Shown: piece by piece, positions 15,665 through 23,244 of the stretch
Layout: each line of letters opens with the position of its first letter
Position numbering within the stretch: position 1 is the stretch's first letter
Translations under genes and position numbers: made by a program
Source of the DNA: Pseudomonas sp. JQ170C
GTDB lineage: Bacteria; Pseudomonadota; Gammaproteobacteria; Pseudomonadales; Pseudomonadaceae
Assembly (NCBI RefSeq): GCF_035581345.1
Contig: NZ_CP141608.1
Location: forward strand, 4,122,501-4,186,500
DNA: 64,000 nucleotides
Reading direction: 5' to 3'
The notes under the pieces: generated by a model
Seen by the model: the letters and a program-made list of their open reading frames with translations, nothing else
Databases searched by the model: none
Told to the model about the DNA's origin: nothing

Positions 15665-15747
15665 AGTGGCGAATTTTATGGTTTATGCAACATTTAGCAA
15701 AGGCCCTTTACTGAGAAGGGGGCAAATTTAAACCAAAATTCGCCACT
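15665..15747. promoter_or_regulatory. Long inverted repeat in the kpsF / kinase divergent promoter region
   Basis: AGTGGCGAATTTT (15665-15677) and its perfect complement AAAATTCGCCACT (15735-15747). With a 2-base insertion, the match extends six further bases inward (GGTTTA / TAAACC). The arms are about 57 bp apart and lie between divergent genes, so they could be paired operators for one regulator controlling both, or a cruciform-forming relic of an element. Confidence 0.55.
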
Positions 15748-15866
15748 GGGCCTAAGCTGGGGGCCCTTCCGAAAAATTTTCGTTGTACATGAAGGCGCTA
15801 TGACGCAGCATATTGTTACCGAAACTGCTATAAATCAGATATATGGCGCTGGCCTAAGTTGAAGTC

Positions 15867-16907
15867 ATGAACCTGGATTTACACCCTCTGCAAGGTTGCA
15901 GAACTGTCTTCCGCTGGCAGCAAGGCCACCTAGAACATCACCTACACGTATTGTTGCCGCAATGGCGTGAGCATCCCCTCGCTATCACTAGCCAGGACCT
16001 GGCGTCCAACGCCTCGTTCGTGAATTACGTGCGCCACCATCAACTCGTCGACCCCTGCACGGGTCAGCAAGTGGAACTGGTGGAGAAGTCGATTCGCAAA
16101 ATTGCGTTCATCGGCAGCCAGGAAGCACGATTCTACCGAGCTCAAGACATGCTCACCGGCAGCGTGCATTTTCAGTACCCCGCCTGCCTGGGGATTGTTG
16201 AGACGCCGTGGGAGAGCCTGGTTTTTACCGAGTTCGTACGCGGAAAGCCACCTCGCATGCATGCCATTGCCAGGCAATTGGCATCGGGTATCGTCGAACT
16301 GGAAAACCTCAGCCACCGCTATTTGAGCGAGCAACCACTCCATAAGGCGCCGCTGTTTTGGAGCATGGATTTCTTCCGCCCCTGGTTCCTGCTGCGGCCT
16401 CGATTCAACTTTGCTCGTTGCCTACCCGAACTGGAGCGGCTGGGCCAGAGTGATGAGTGCTTTACCGGCCTGGCGAAGAAATTTAACGACTTTACACCCC
16501 TACTGAGCAAACTTGAATCTGCCGCACGGCGCAGCCCACGCTGTATCAGCCATATGGATTACCTGCGAAAGAACCTGTTCGTCGACGAGGGCAAGCTGCT
16601 GTTGATCGACTGGAGCGAGGTCAAGATCGGACGCGTGGGCTTTGATGGCGGCGCCTATCTTGGCAGCTTGTTCAGACGCAAGGACATGAAAGTGTTCCTC
16701 GCGGCACAACAGGAATTCATCGAGGCCTACCATGCCGCCTTACCCCACCGCTTCGACAGCGACGAAGCCTTGCGCAACTTGAACTATATGTTCCTGCTGA
16801 CCGCGCTGTACCACTGCCTGCGCCCGGAAACCATCGAGGAGTACCAGACCAAGCAACGAATGCCGGTGCTACGTGAAAAGTACGACTATTTGCTCAGCCT
16901 GCTTTGA
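15867..16907 (+). CDS. APH-fold (aminoglycoside phosphotransferase-like) kinase, capsule-linked
   Basis: The protein is 346 aa. The kinase-like catalytic loop HMDYLRKN (HxDxxxxN; His 229, Asp 231, Asn 236) is followed by LLLIDWSE (Asp 248) in the place of the DFG metal ligand, as in APH/choline-kinase proteins. An N-terminal lobe with VELVEKSIRK and a glutamate-bearing helix fits a small kinase. It stands just before kpsC, separated by 188 bp. A Kdo, sugar or lipid head-group kinase for capsule assembly is plausible; the substrate is not shown by the sequence. Its GC content is lower than that of kpsC. Confidence 0.7.
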   Translation: MNLDLHPLQGCRTVFRWQQGHLEHHLHVLLPQWREHPLAITSQDLASNASFVNYVRHHQLVDPCTGQQVELVEKSIRKIAFIGSQEARFYRAQDMLTGSVHFQYPACLGIVETPWESLVFTEFVRGKPPRMHAIARQLASGIVELENLSHRYLSEQPLHKAPLFWSMDFFRPWFLLRPRFNFARCLPELERLGQSDECFTGLAKKFNDFTPLLSKLESAARRSPRCISHMDYLRKNLFVDEGKLLLIDWSEVKIGRVGFDGGAYLGSLFRRKDMKVFLAAQQEFIEAYHAALPHRFDSDEALRNLNYMFLLTALYHCLRPETIEEYQTKQRMPVLREKYDYLLSLL

Positions 16908-16984
16908 GCAACGCAAGGGTGGAACCCACTGGGCGAGCATGAAGATTTCGGATATTTCTGATTGATTTGTACGAAATGTCCGTC

Positions 16985-17080
16985 ATCCGTTTGTGAATTT
17001 GTATTAACATCCGCGCGACATAATTTCCCCGACAGACAATCTATCGGATCTGCCGCGCACAGCCACACACTCAAACGGAT
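16985..17080 (+). promoter_or_regulatory. kpsC leader with inverted repeat ATCCGTTTG / CAAACGGAT
   Basis: ATCCGTTTG (16985-16993) and CAAACGGAT (17072-17080) are exact complements in the 188-bp gap before kpsC. The gap also holds AT-rich sequence (GTATTAACA; CATAATTT) that may carry a promoter. The role is uncertain: operator pair or RNA leader fold. Confidence 0.3.
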
Positions 17081-17095
17081 TTCCGCTCCACGTTT

Positions 17096-19117
17096 ATGGA
17101 TGACGCTTCTCCTCGCCCGCGTTTGTTGATCCTGTCCAAAGGTGCTCAACGCATTGCCACGCTGCCCTCGCTGCTGCCCGATTTCGCGCTGCATAACGGT
17201 ACTGTGGGCGACGTCGAGCAGGCTGACCGGGTTATGGCCTGGGGTCGTAAACCCAGCGCACTGATGGCGATGGACATCGCCGGCAAAGCCAGCAAGCCGA
17301 TCCTCACGCTCGAAGACGGCTTTCTGCGCTCTGTAGGCCTTGGGACTGATGACCCGCCACTGTCGCTGATCGTTGACGATCTGGGTATCTACTACGATGC
17401 CGGTGCCCCTTCGCGCCTTGAACATCTGATCGCCTTGCCCCTGAGCCCTCGTGAATCCGAACGAGCTCTGGCGCTGCAGCAGTTGTGGCAGCAACAACGA
17501 GTGTCCAAGTACAACGATGCCCGCATCGAGCCAATCGACCTACCCGAAGACTGCATACTGCTGGCTGACCAGACGTTCGGTGACGTTTCGCTGCAAGGCG
17601 CCGGGCCGAGCGACTTCATGGCAATGCTTGCGGCCGCGCTGGAGCGTTACGCCACCAGCACTGTCCTGCTCAAGGTTCACCCGGACGTGGTTGCCGGCCG
17701 CAAACAGGGCCACTTTGACCTGAAGGCGCTGGCAGGCCATCCACGGATCCGGGTTCTGGCGCGCAATGTTCATCCCGCCGAGTTGCTGCCGCGCATGCGT
17801 GCCGTGTACGTCATGACGTCACAACTGGGCTTTGATGCACTCTTGTGGAATGTGCCCGTTCACACATGGGGCATGCCCTTCTACGCAGGCTGGGGCCTGA
17901 CGGATGACCGCCTGCCGCCCCCGTCGCGGCGCCTGCCGGCAAGTCTTGCACAATTGATTCATGCCAGTCTGGTGCTCTACCCGCGCTATGTCTGCCCCGA
18001 GCGCGGTAAGCCTTGTACCCCGGAAGTGCTGATCAGTTGGCTTGGCCTGCAACGTCGTCATCGCAGCGCGCTACCGGGTGCCGTCCAGATGCTGGGGTTC
18101 AGCCGCTGGAAGGAGCCGCTGACCAAGTTGTTTTTCGACGGCACGGCCATCCGCTTCGTCAAACCCAAGAAGGCACCGGCCCCGGCACTGGCTGTGGTGT
18201 CCTGGGGCTGCAAGCACGACGACGCCCTTGCGACCCACCCGCATCCAGTCAGCCGGGTGGAAGATGGCTTTCTGCGCTCGGTTGGCCTTGGCGCGGGCAA
18301 AGCCCGCCCGCTGTCGTGGGTAGTCGATGATCTCGGCATCTATTACGACGCTACGCGCCCCTCGCGCCTCGAACACATCCTGCGGCATCACACTTTTGAC
18401 CCGGAACTGCTGGGCCGGTCACAAGCCCTGCGCCTGGCCATCTGCCGCGCCGGCATCACCAAGTACAACTTGCCAGGCACAGCCTGGCAGCGGCCATCCC
18501 AGGCCCGACGGGTGATTCTGGTGACCGGCCAGGTGGAAGGCGACGCCTCGATCCGCTTCGGCGCCCATCGCATCCGCAGCAACCTGCAACTACTGAGGGC
18601 AGTGCGCGAGGGCAACCCTGACGCCTGGGTACTGTACAAGCCGCACCCGGAAGTTCAAGCCGGCACCCGCGCCCGCGGCAATGACGAAGCTCAGACCGTG
18701 GACTGGTGTGACGAGGTGATCGGCGATACACCTCTACAGCAGTTGCTGGAAGCGGTAGACGAGGTGCATGTGCTGACCTCGCAATCCGGCTTCGAGGCCT
18801 TGTTGCGTGGCGTTCCGGTCACCACCTACGGCCAGCCGTTCTATGCCGGCTGGGGTTTGACATGCGATCAGGACCTGCACGAAGACGTGCAGGCAAGACG
18901 TTCACGACGTCTAAGTCTCGACGAATTGGTGGCAGGCACGCTACTGCTCTACCCCACCTACGTCAGTCGCATCACCAACCGCTTCACCACCGCCGAACAG
19001 ACTCTTTACGAACTACAGCATTGGCACGCGTTACCGCAGCCCGGAGCAACATCCAGATGGCAAGACTTGATTCAGCGCTTGAGCAGTTTATTGGGCTTGA
19101 AACGCCTGAGAAGCTGA
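17096..19117 (+). CDS. kpsC: KpsC capsule beta-Kdo transferase (first copy)
   Basis: The protein is 673 aa and made of two related halves. EDGFLRSVGLG appears at about 73 and again at about 389, each followed by LIYYDA-type and PSRLE motifs (DDLGIYYD). The duplicated retaining Kdo-transferase modules are the hallmark of KpsC, which alternates beta-Kdo linkages on the lipid acceptor. It is first of a compact operon: kpsS starts 61 bp inside its 3' end. No clear Shine-Dalgarno precedes ATG 17096. High GC, like the backbone. Confidence 0.95.
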   Translation: MDDASPRPRLLILSKGAQRIATLPSLLPDFALHNGTVGDVEQADRVMAWGRKPSALMAMDIAGKASKPILTLEDGFLRSVGLGTDDPPLSLIVDDLGIYYDAGAPSRLEHLIALPLSPRESERALALQQLWQQQRVSKYNDARIEPIDLPEDCILLADQTFGDVSLQGAGPSDFMAMLAAALERYATSTVLLKVHPDVVAGRKQGHFDLKALAGHPRIRVLARNVHPAELLPRMRAVYVMTSQLGFDALLWNVPVHTWGMPFYAGWGLTDDRLPPPSRRLPASLAQLIHASLVLYPRYVCPERGKPCTPEVLISWLGLQRRHRSALPGAVQMLGFSRWKEPLTKLFFDGTAIRFVKPKKAPAPALAVVSWGCKHDDALATHPHPVSRVEDGFLRSVGLGAGKARPLSWVVDDLGIYYDATRPSRLEHILRHHTFDPELLGRSQALRLAICRAGITKYNLPGTAWQRPSQARRVILVTGQVEGDASIRFGAHRIRSNLQLLRAVREGNPDAWVLYKPHPEVQAGTRARGNDEAQTVDWCDEVIGDTPLQQLLEAVDEVHVLTSQSGFEALLRGVPVTTYGQPFYAGWGLTCDQDLHEDVQARRSRRLSLDELVAGTLLLYPTYVSRITNRFTTAEQTLYELQHWHALPQPGATSRWQDLIQRLSSLLGLKRLRS

Positions 19118-20373
19118 AGGCGCGAGCAACGCTTCGCCCTCTAGCGCCTCATCCGCGTAACAGCTTCCTGTTTTTACAGGGCGTCAGCTCGCCGTTTTTC
19201 AATCGGCTGGCCACGGCGCTGCGGGCAATCGATCAACATGTGAACAGCATCAGCTTCAATGTCGGCGATGTGCTGTACAGCGCAGGCTCGCGCACATCCT
19301 GCTCCGCCCACCCGAATGAGCTGGAAGCTTATTACAGCGAGCGCTTTCGTGAACTGGACGTCACCGATCTGGTGCTGTTCGGCGACTGCCGTCCGGTGCA
19401 TCGCCCCGCGGTTGCCCTAGCACGGCGCCTGGGCATTCGTGTGCATGTGTTTGAGGAAGGATATTTCCGCCCGTACTGGATCACCCTGGAACGCGATGGC
19501 GTAAACAACAACTCGCTGCTGCCACGGGACCCGGGCTGGTACCGCGAAGTCGGCAAGCACATTTCGCGCTATGAAAACGGCAATGCGTTCAAGCTGTCGT
19601 TTGCCGCACGGGCCGCCCACGACGTGCTGTACCACAGCGGTGGCGTGCTGAACAAAGTGTGCTTCCCCAAGTACCGCACCCACGCCCCCTTCAATGCTGC
19701 CGTTGAGTACGCAGGCTTCATCCGCCAGGGCATTCGCCTGTTGTTTGCCAGCCGCCGCGCCGATGAGCTGGTGGCCGAAGTCGCCCGCGAACACCGCCCG
19801 ACCTTCCTGCTGCCCCTACAGCTGGACAGCGACGCCCAGATCAAGGATCACTCGCCCTTCGCCAACATGTTCGAGGTCATCAACCATGTGATCGCCTCGT
19901 TCGCCGCCCATGCGCCTACCAAGGCGCGTTTGTTGGTGAAAGATCATCCGCTGAGCCCAGGCCTGGTGAACTACAGGCGCATTACCGAGGCGCTGGCACA
20001 GCAATATGGCGTGAGCGACCGGGTCGACTTCCTCGCCACCGGGCACATGCCGACACTGCTGTCGCATATCGCCGGCATGGTCACCGTCAACAGCACCGCG
20101 GGTGCCTCGGCGCTGCTGCACAGCCGCCCGACCTTTGCCCTGGCCAACCCGATCTACGCCATGCCGGGGCTCACTCAGCAAGGCAGCCTGGACGACTTCT
20201 GGCAGCACCCTGAGGCGCCCGACATGGCGCTGTTCCAACATTTTCGCAACACCGTCATCCACACCACGCAAGTCAACGGCGGCTTCTACACCCGCTGCGG
20301 CATCGACATGGCCGTGACCAATTGCCTGGAAGTGTTGATGGCGAAAACTTCAAGAATCGAAAATTACCTATGA
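19057..20373 (+). CDS. kpsS: KpsS capsule beta-Kdo transferase
   Basis: The protein is 438 aa. It has the KpsS motifs FLFLQGVSSPFF near residue 31, VLFGDCRPVHRPAV, and EEGYFRPYW with Glu about 133. It adds the first Kdo to the lipid acceptor, after which KpsC extends the linker. ATG 19057 has GGAG 11 bases upstream and lies inside the end of kpsC; the longer open frame upstream is kpsC antiphase and not used. Its stop overlaps the following SDR start (ATGA). Confidence 0.95.
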   Translation: MARLDSALEQFIGLETPEKLKARATLRPLAPHPRNSFLFLQGVSSPFFNRLATALRAIDQHVNSISFNVGDVLYSAGSRTSCSAHPNELEAYYSERFRELDVTDLVLFGDCRPVHRPAVALARRLGIRVHVFEEGYFRPYWITLERDGVNNNSLLPRDPGWYREVGKHISRYENGNAFKLSFAARAAHDVLYHSGGVLNKVCFPKYRTHAPFNAAVEYAGFIRQGIRLLFASRRADELVAEVAREHRPTFLLPLQLDSDAQIKDHSPFANMFEVINHVIASFAAHAPTKARLLVKDHPLSPGLVNYRRITEALAQQYGVSDRVDFLATGHMPTLLSHIAGMVTVNSTAGASALLHSRPTFALANPIYAMPGLTQQGSLDDFWQHPEAPDMALFQHFRNTVIHTTQVNGGFYTRCGIDMAVTNCLEVLMAKTSRIENYL

Positions 20374-21146
20374 CACACCCGTCTTCACCCCGCTGCATTC
20401 TTATCACCGGCGCTACCGGCGGCATCGGTGGCGCGCTGGCACCGGCCTATGCCGCGCCAGGCGTGACCTTGATCCTGCAGGGCCGCCGCCAGGACCGTCT
20501 GGAAGAGATGGCCAGCGAATGCCGCGCCCTGGGCGCTCGCGTGTTGCTAGAAGCGCTGGACGTGCGCGACCTGGAAGCACTGCGCGCCATGGTGCGCCGG
20601 GTCAGTGACGCCGAACAGCCTGACCTGGTACTGGTCGGCGCGGGGCTCAACACCGCAGTGGGCAGCAATGGCGAGGCCGAGTGCTGGGATGAAAGCCGCG
20701 CCTTGCTCGAGGTCAATGTGATGGCGGCGCTCGCCACGGTGGAAGCGGCCTTGCCGGCCATGCGTTCGCGCGGCCATGGCCAGATTGCCCTGTTCAGCTC
20801 GCTGGCCGGCTGGCGTGGTTTGCCGGTGACGCCGACCTACAGCGCCAGCAAGGCGGCGATCCGCGTCTATGGCGAAGCCATGCGCGACTGGCTGGCCCCG
20901 CAGGGGGTGAAGCTCAATGTGATTATTCCCGGCTACGTCGAATCGAAAATGTGCTTCGAGATGCCCGGCCCCAAGCCGTTCCTGTGGACCGCGGAAAAAG
21001 CCGCCCGCCGCATCAAGCGTGGCCTGGCTGCGGACCAGGCACGCATCAGTTTTCCGTTCCCGCTGAACCTCGGCACCTGGTTGCTGGGTGTGATCCCGCA
21101 GCGTCTTTCTTCGTTCATCCTGCGTGGTCTGAATTACAGTGATTGA
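20370..21146 (+). CDS. Short-chain dehydrogenase/reductase (RkpH-like)
   Basis: The protein is 258 aa. It has the Rossmann motif TGATGGIG (residues 13-20), NAG-equivalent (VGAGLNT), catalytic Ser in FSSLAGWRG, and Tyr 157/Lys 161 in YSASK. It is a classical NAD(P)H-dependent ketone reductase. The C-terminal hydrophobic stretch (LGTWLLGVIPQRLSSFIL) may touch the membrane. Placed between kpsS and an LTA synthase-like gene, and with an oxoamine synthase nearby, its likely job is to reduce a keto-amine lipid intermediate, as 3-ketosphinganine reductase does. That role is inference. Confidence 0.85.
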   Translation: MTHPSSPRCILITGATGGIGGALAPAYAAPGVTLILQGRRQDRLEEMASECRALGARVLLEALDVRDLEALRAMVRRVSDAEQPDLVLVGAGLNTAVGSNGEAECWDESRALLEVNVMAALATVEAALPAMRSRGHGQIALFSSLAGWRGLPVTPTYSASKAAIRVYGEAMRDWLAPQGVKLNVIIPGYVESKMCFEMPGPKPFLWTAEKAARRIKRGLAADQARISFPFPLNLGTWLLGVIPQRLSSFILRGLNYSD

Positions 21147-22662
21147 GTTGTCCATCCTGCAGGTCGGCGTTATCGGCCTGCTGCTGACCGTGCTGGTCGA
21201 GCGCCTGCTGATCCCCCGCCCCAACCTGCGCCGCCCGTTGAGTTGCTGGCTGGTGCACGGTGGTTTGTGGTGCGCCTGCCTTGCGCTGCTGTATGGCCTG
21301 ACCGCGCGCCCGCTGTTCAGTGGCGTGAACGTGTTGCTGTTGTGGCTGTTGATCGTGATGGTCAGCAACGCCAAGTACCACTCGTTGCGCGAGCCGTTTG
21401 TGTGCGCCGACTTTGAATACTTCAGCGATGCGGTGCGCTTTCCGCGGCTGTACCTGCCGTTCTTCGGCTTCGGCAAGGCGGCGCTGCTGGCCGTTGGATT
21501 CGTGGCTTACCTGTGGGCCGGGCTGACGTTCGAGACGCCCGTGACGGGTGGCCACATCGAGGCGTTCTGGCTGGCGCTGGGCGGCTTGTTGCTGTTGAAA
21601 CTTGGCCATCGTCGCCAGGTGCCGAGCTTCGATGCCGAGGCGGACGTAAAACGCTGGGGGTTGGCTGCAAGCCTGTGGCGCTACTACTGGGCGGCCCGTG
21701 CGCCGGTTGACCGTGAAGCCCTGGGTTCGGCGTTCAACACCCGGGCTCCAGCCCCTACCACCGCGCCCCTGCCCGACCTGGTGTCGGTGCAGAGCGAATC
21801 GTTTTTCGATGTGCGTGACCTGTGGCCCGGTGTCAAAACCCAGGTGCTGGGCGAGTACGACCGCCTTGCCGGTGAAGCCCTCGCCCGTGGCAAGTTGCAG
21901 GTTGCCGCGTGGGGCGCCAATACCGTGCGCACCGAATTCGCCTACCTGACCGGCATCGCCAGCGAGCACCTTGGCGTACACCGCTTCAATCCCTACCGGG
22001 TACTGGCGCGCCAGGGCTTGCCGAGTGTTGCTGCGCACCTCAAGGCCCAGGGCTATCGTACCGTGTGCATCCACCCCTACAACGGCAGTTTCTACGGCCG
22101 CAACAAGGTGCTGCCAGCGCTGGGTTTCGATGAATTCATCGACGTGCGCAGCTTCAACAACTCGCAGAAAGCCGGCCCGTTCATTGGCGATTGCGCCGTA
22201 GCCGACAAGATCCGCGAGCTGCTGCAAGACCCTGCGCGCACCCAACCGCTGTTCATCCATGCAATCACCATGGAGAACCATGGCCCGCTGCACCTGGAGC
22301 AGGTCGAGGCCGCCGAACTGCCTGCCTGGTTCAACCGCCCGCTGCTCGCCGGCATGGACGACCTCGCGCCCTATGTGCGCCATATCGCCAACGCCGACCG
22401 CATGCTCGGCAAGCTACGCGAGACGTTGCTTGGGCACCCTCGCGAAGCCCTTCTGTGCTTCTTTGGCGACCACGTGCCGATCCTGCCGGATGTCTATCAG
22501 GCCATTGGCGCACCCGCCGGTGATACCGACTACCTGATCTGGTCGAACCGTCACCAGCCCGGCACGCATCCCGGCCCCATCCGGGTTGAAGCGTTGTCCA
22601 GCCGCCTGGTTGATTGCGCTCATCTGAAGCGCAAGCCTGTTGCTGTCGAAGGCGTGGCCTGA
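21139..22662 (+). CDS. LTA synthase-like membrane sulfatase/phosphoglycerol transferase
   Basis: The protein is 507 aa. Three to five N-terminal membrane helices (about 5-160) are followed by an extracytoplasmic sulfatase-fold domain. Metal/catalytic residues are recognisable: SVQSES (Glu 220), a candidate nucleophile Thr 262 or 265 in ANTVRTEF, HPYNGSFYGRN and FGDHVP (Asp 444, His 445). This family includes LtaS and OpgB, which transfer phosphoglycerol or phosphoethanolamine from phospholipids. GTG 21139 overlaps the SDR by 8 bp. It probably decorates the capsule lipid or chain; the donor is unknown. Confidence 0.85.
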   Translation: MIELSILQVGVIGLLLTVLVERLLIPRPNLRRPLSCWLVHGGLWCACLALLYGLTARPLFSGVNVLLLWLLIVMVSNAKYHSLREPFVCADFEYFSDAVRFPRLYLPFFGFGKAALLAVGFVAYLWAGLTFETPVTGGHIEAFWLALGGLLLLKLGHRRQVPSFDAEADVKRWGLAASLWRYYWAARAPVDREALGSAFNTRAPAPTTAPLPDLVSVQSESFFDVRDLWPGVKTQVLGEYDRLAGEALARGKLQVAAWGANTVRTEFAYLTGIASEHLGVHRFNPYRVLARQGLPSVAAHLKAQGYRTVCIHPYNGSFYGRNKVLPALGFDEFIDVRSFNNSQKAGPFIGDCAVADKIRELLQDPARTQPLFIHAITMENHGPLHLEQVEAAELPAWFNRPLLAGMDDLAPYVRHIANADRMLGKLRETLLGHPREALLCFFGDHVPILPDVYQAIGAPAGDTDYLIWSNRHQPGTHPGPIRVEALSSRLVDCAHLKRKPVAVEGVA

Positions 22663-22665
22663 ACC

Positions 22666-23244
22666 GTGGTGACGATTGTGCTGGGGTCCAGCCTTGCAGC
22701 GGCGCAGACCGCTGATCCCGCATTGCAGCGCGTGGTGACCCAGGGGCGAGGCTCACTGGCGTTCCTGCTGGGCAACACCGAAAGTCGCCAACGCCTGCTC
22801 GGCAACTGCATCAACTGGGACCGGGTCCTGCTGGCCATGGAAGAAGGCAAGGCGCTGGGCTATGTGGCGTTCAAGCATCACCTGCGCGGCCCCTACGCCC
22901 TGCGTGTGCAGCCCTTCGCCCAGGAGTTCGGCAAGGTTCAGGGCTGGGTCCGCTTCGCCGCCTTCTGTTTGAGCGAGTACCGCGAATGGCGCTACTCGTT
23001 TCTGCTGTACGGGTTGCGCGTGAACAAGTCGGCCCGTAACCGTGGCATTGGCTCTGCGCTGGTGCAGGCCTGTTGTGCGCACGCTGGCGCAGAAGGCTTC
23101 AAGGACGTTTTTCTCGAAGTGCCACTGAGCAACGACCGGGCACGGGCCCTGTACCTGCACAACGGCTTTGACCTGTTGCGCAAGCGCTGGGTGCCTTTCC
23201 CACCGGTGCGCAGTATGCACCGGCTTGCGGAGCCTGCCTCGTGA
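22666..23244 (+). CDS. GNAT-family N-acyltransferase
   Basis: The protein is 192 aa, with GTG start three bases after the previous stop. The acetyl/acyl-CoA pyrophosphate-binding motif is RNRGIGSALV (about 125-134), preceded by a strand LLYGLRVNKSA and followed by VPLSNDRARALYLHNGF, typical of GNAT beta4-alpha4. Its place inside the kpsC-kpsS-SDR-LTA operon suggests it acylates an amine on the capsule lipid or sugar. N-acylation of a sphingoid-like base is a specific possibility, not shown. It overlaps the next gene by 4 bp (GTGA). Confidence 0.8.
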   Translation: MVTIVLGSSLAAAQTADPALQRVVTQGRGSLAFLLGNTESRQRLLGNCINWDRVLLAMEEGKALGYVAFKHHLRGPYALRVQPFAQEFGKVQGWVRFAAFCLSEYREWRYSFLLYGLRVNKSARNRGIGSALVQACCAHAGAEGFKDVFLEVPLSNDRARALYLHNGFDLLRKRWVPFPPVRSMHRLAEPAS

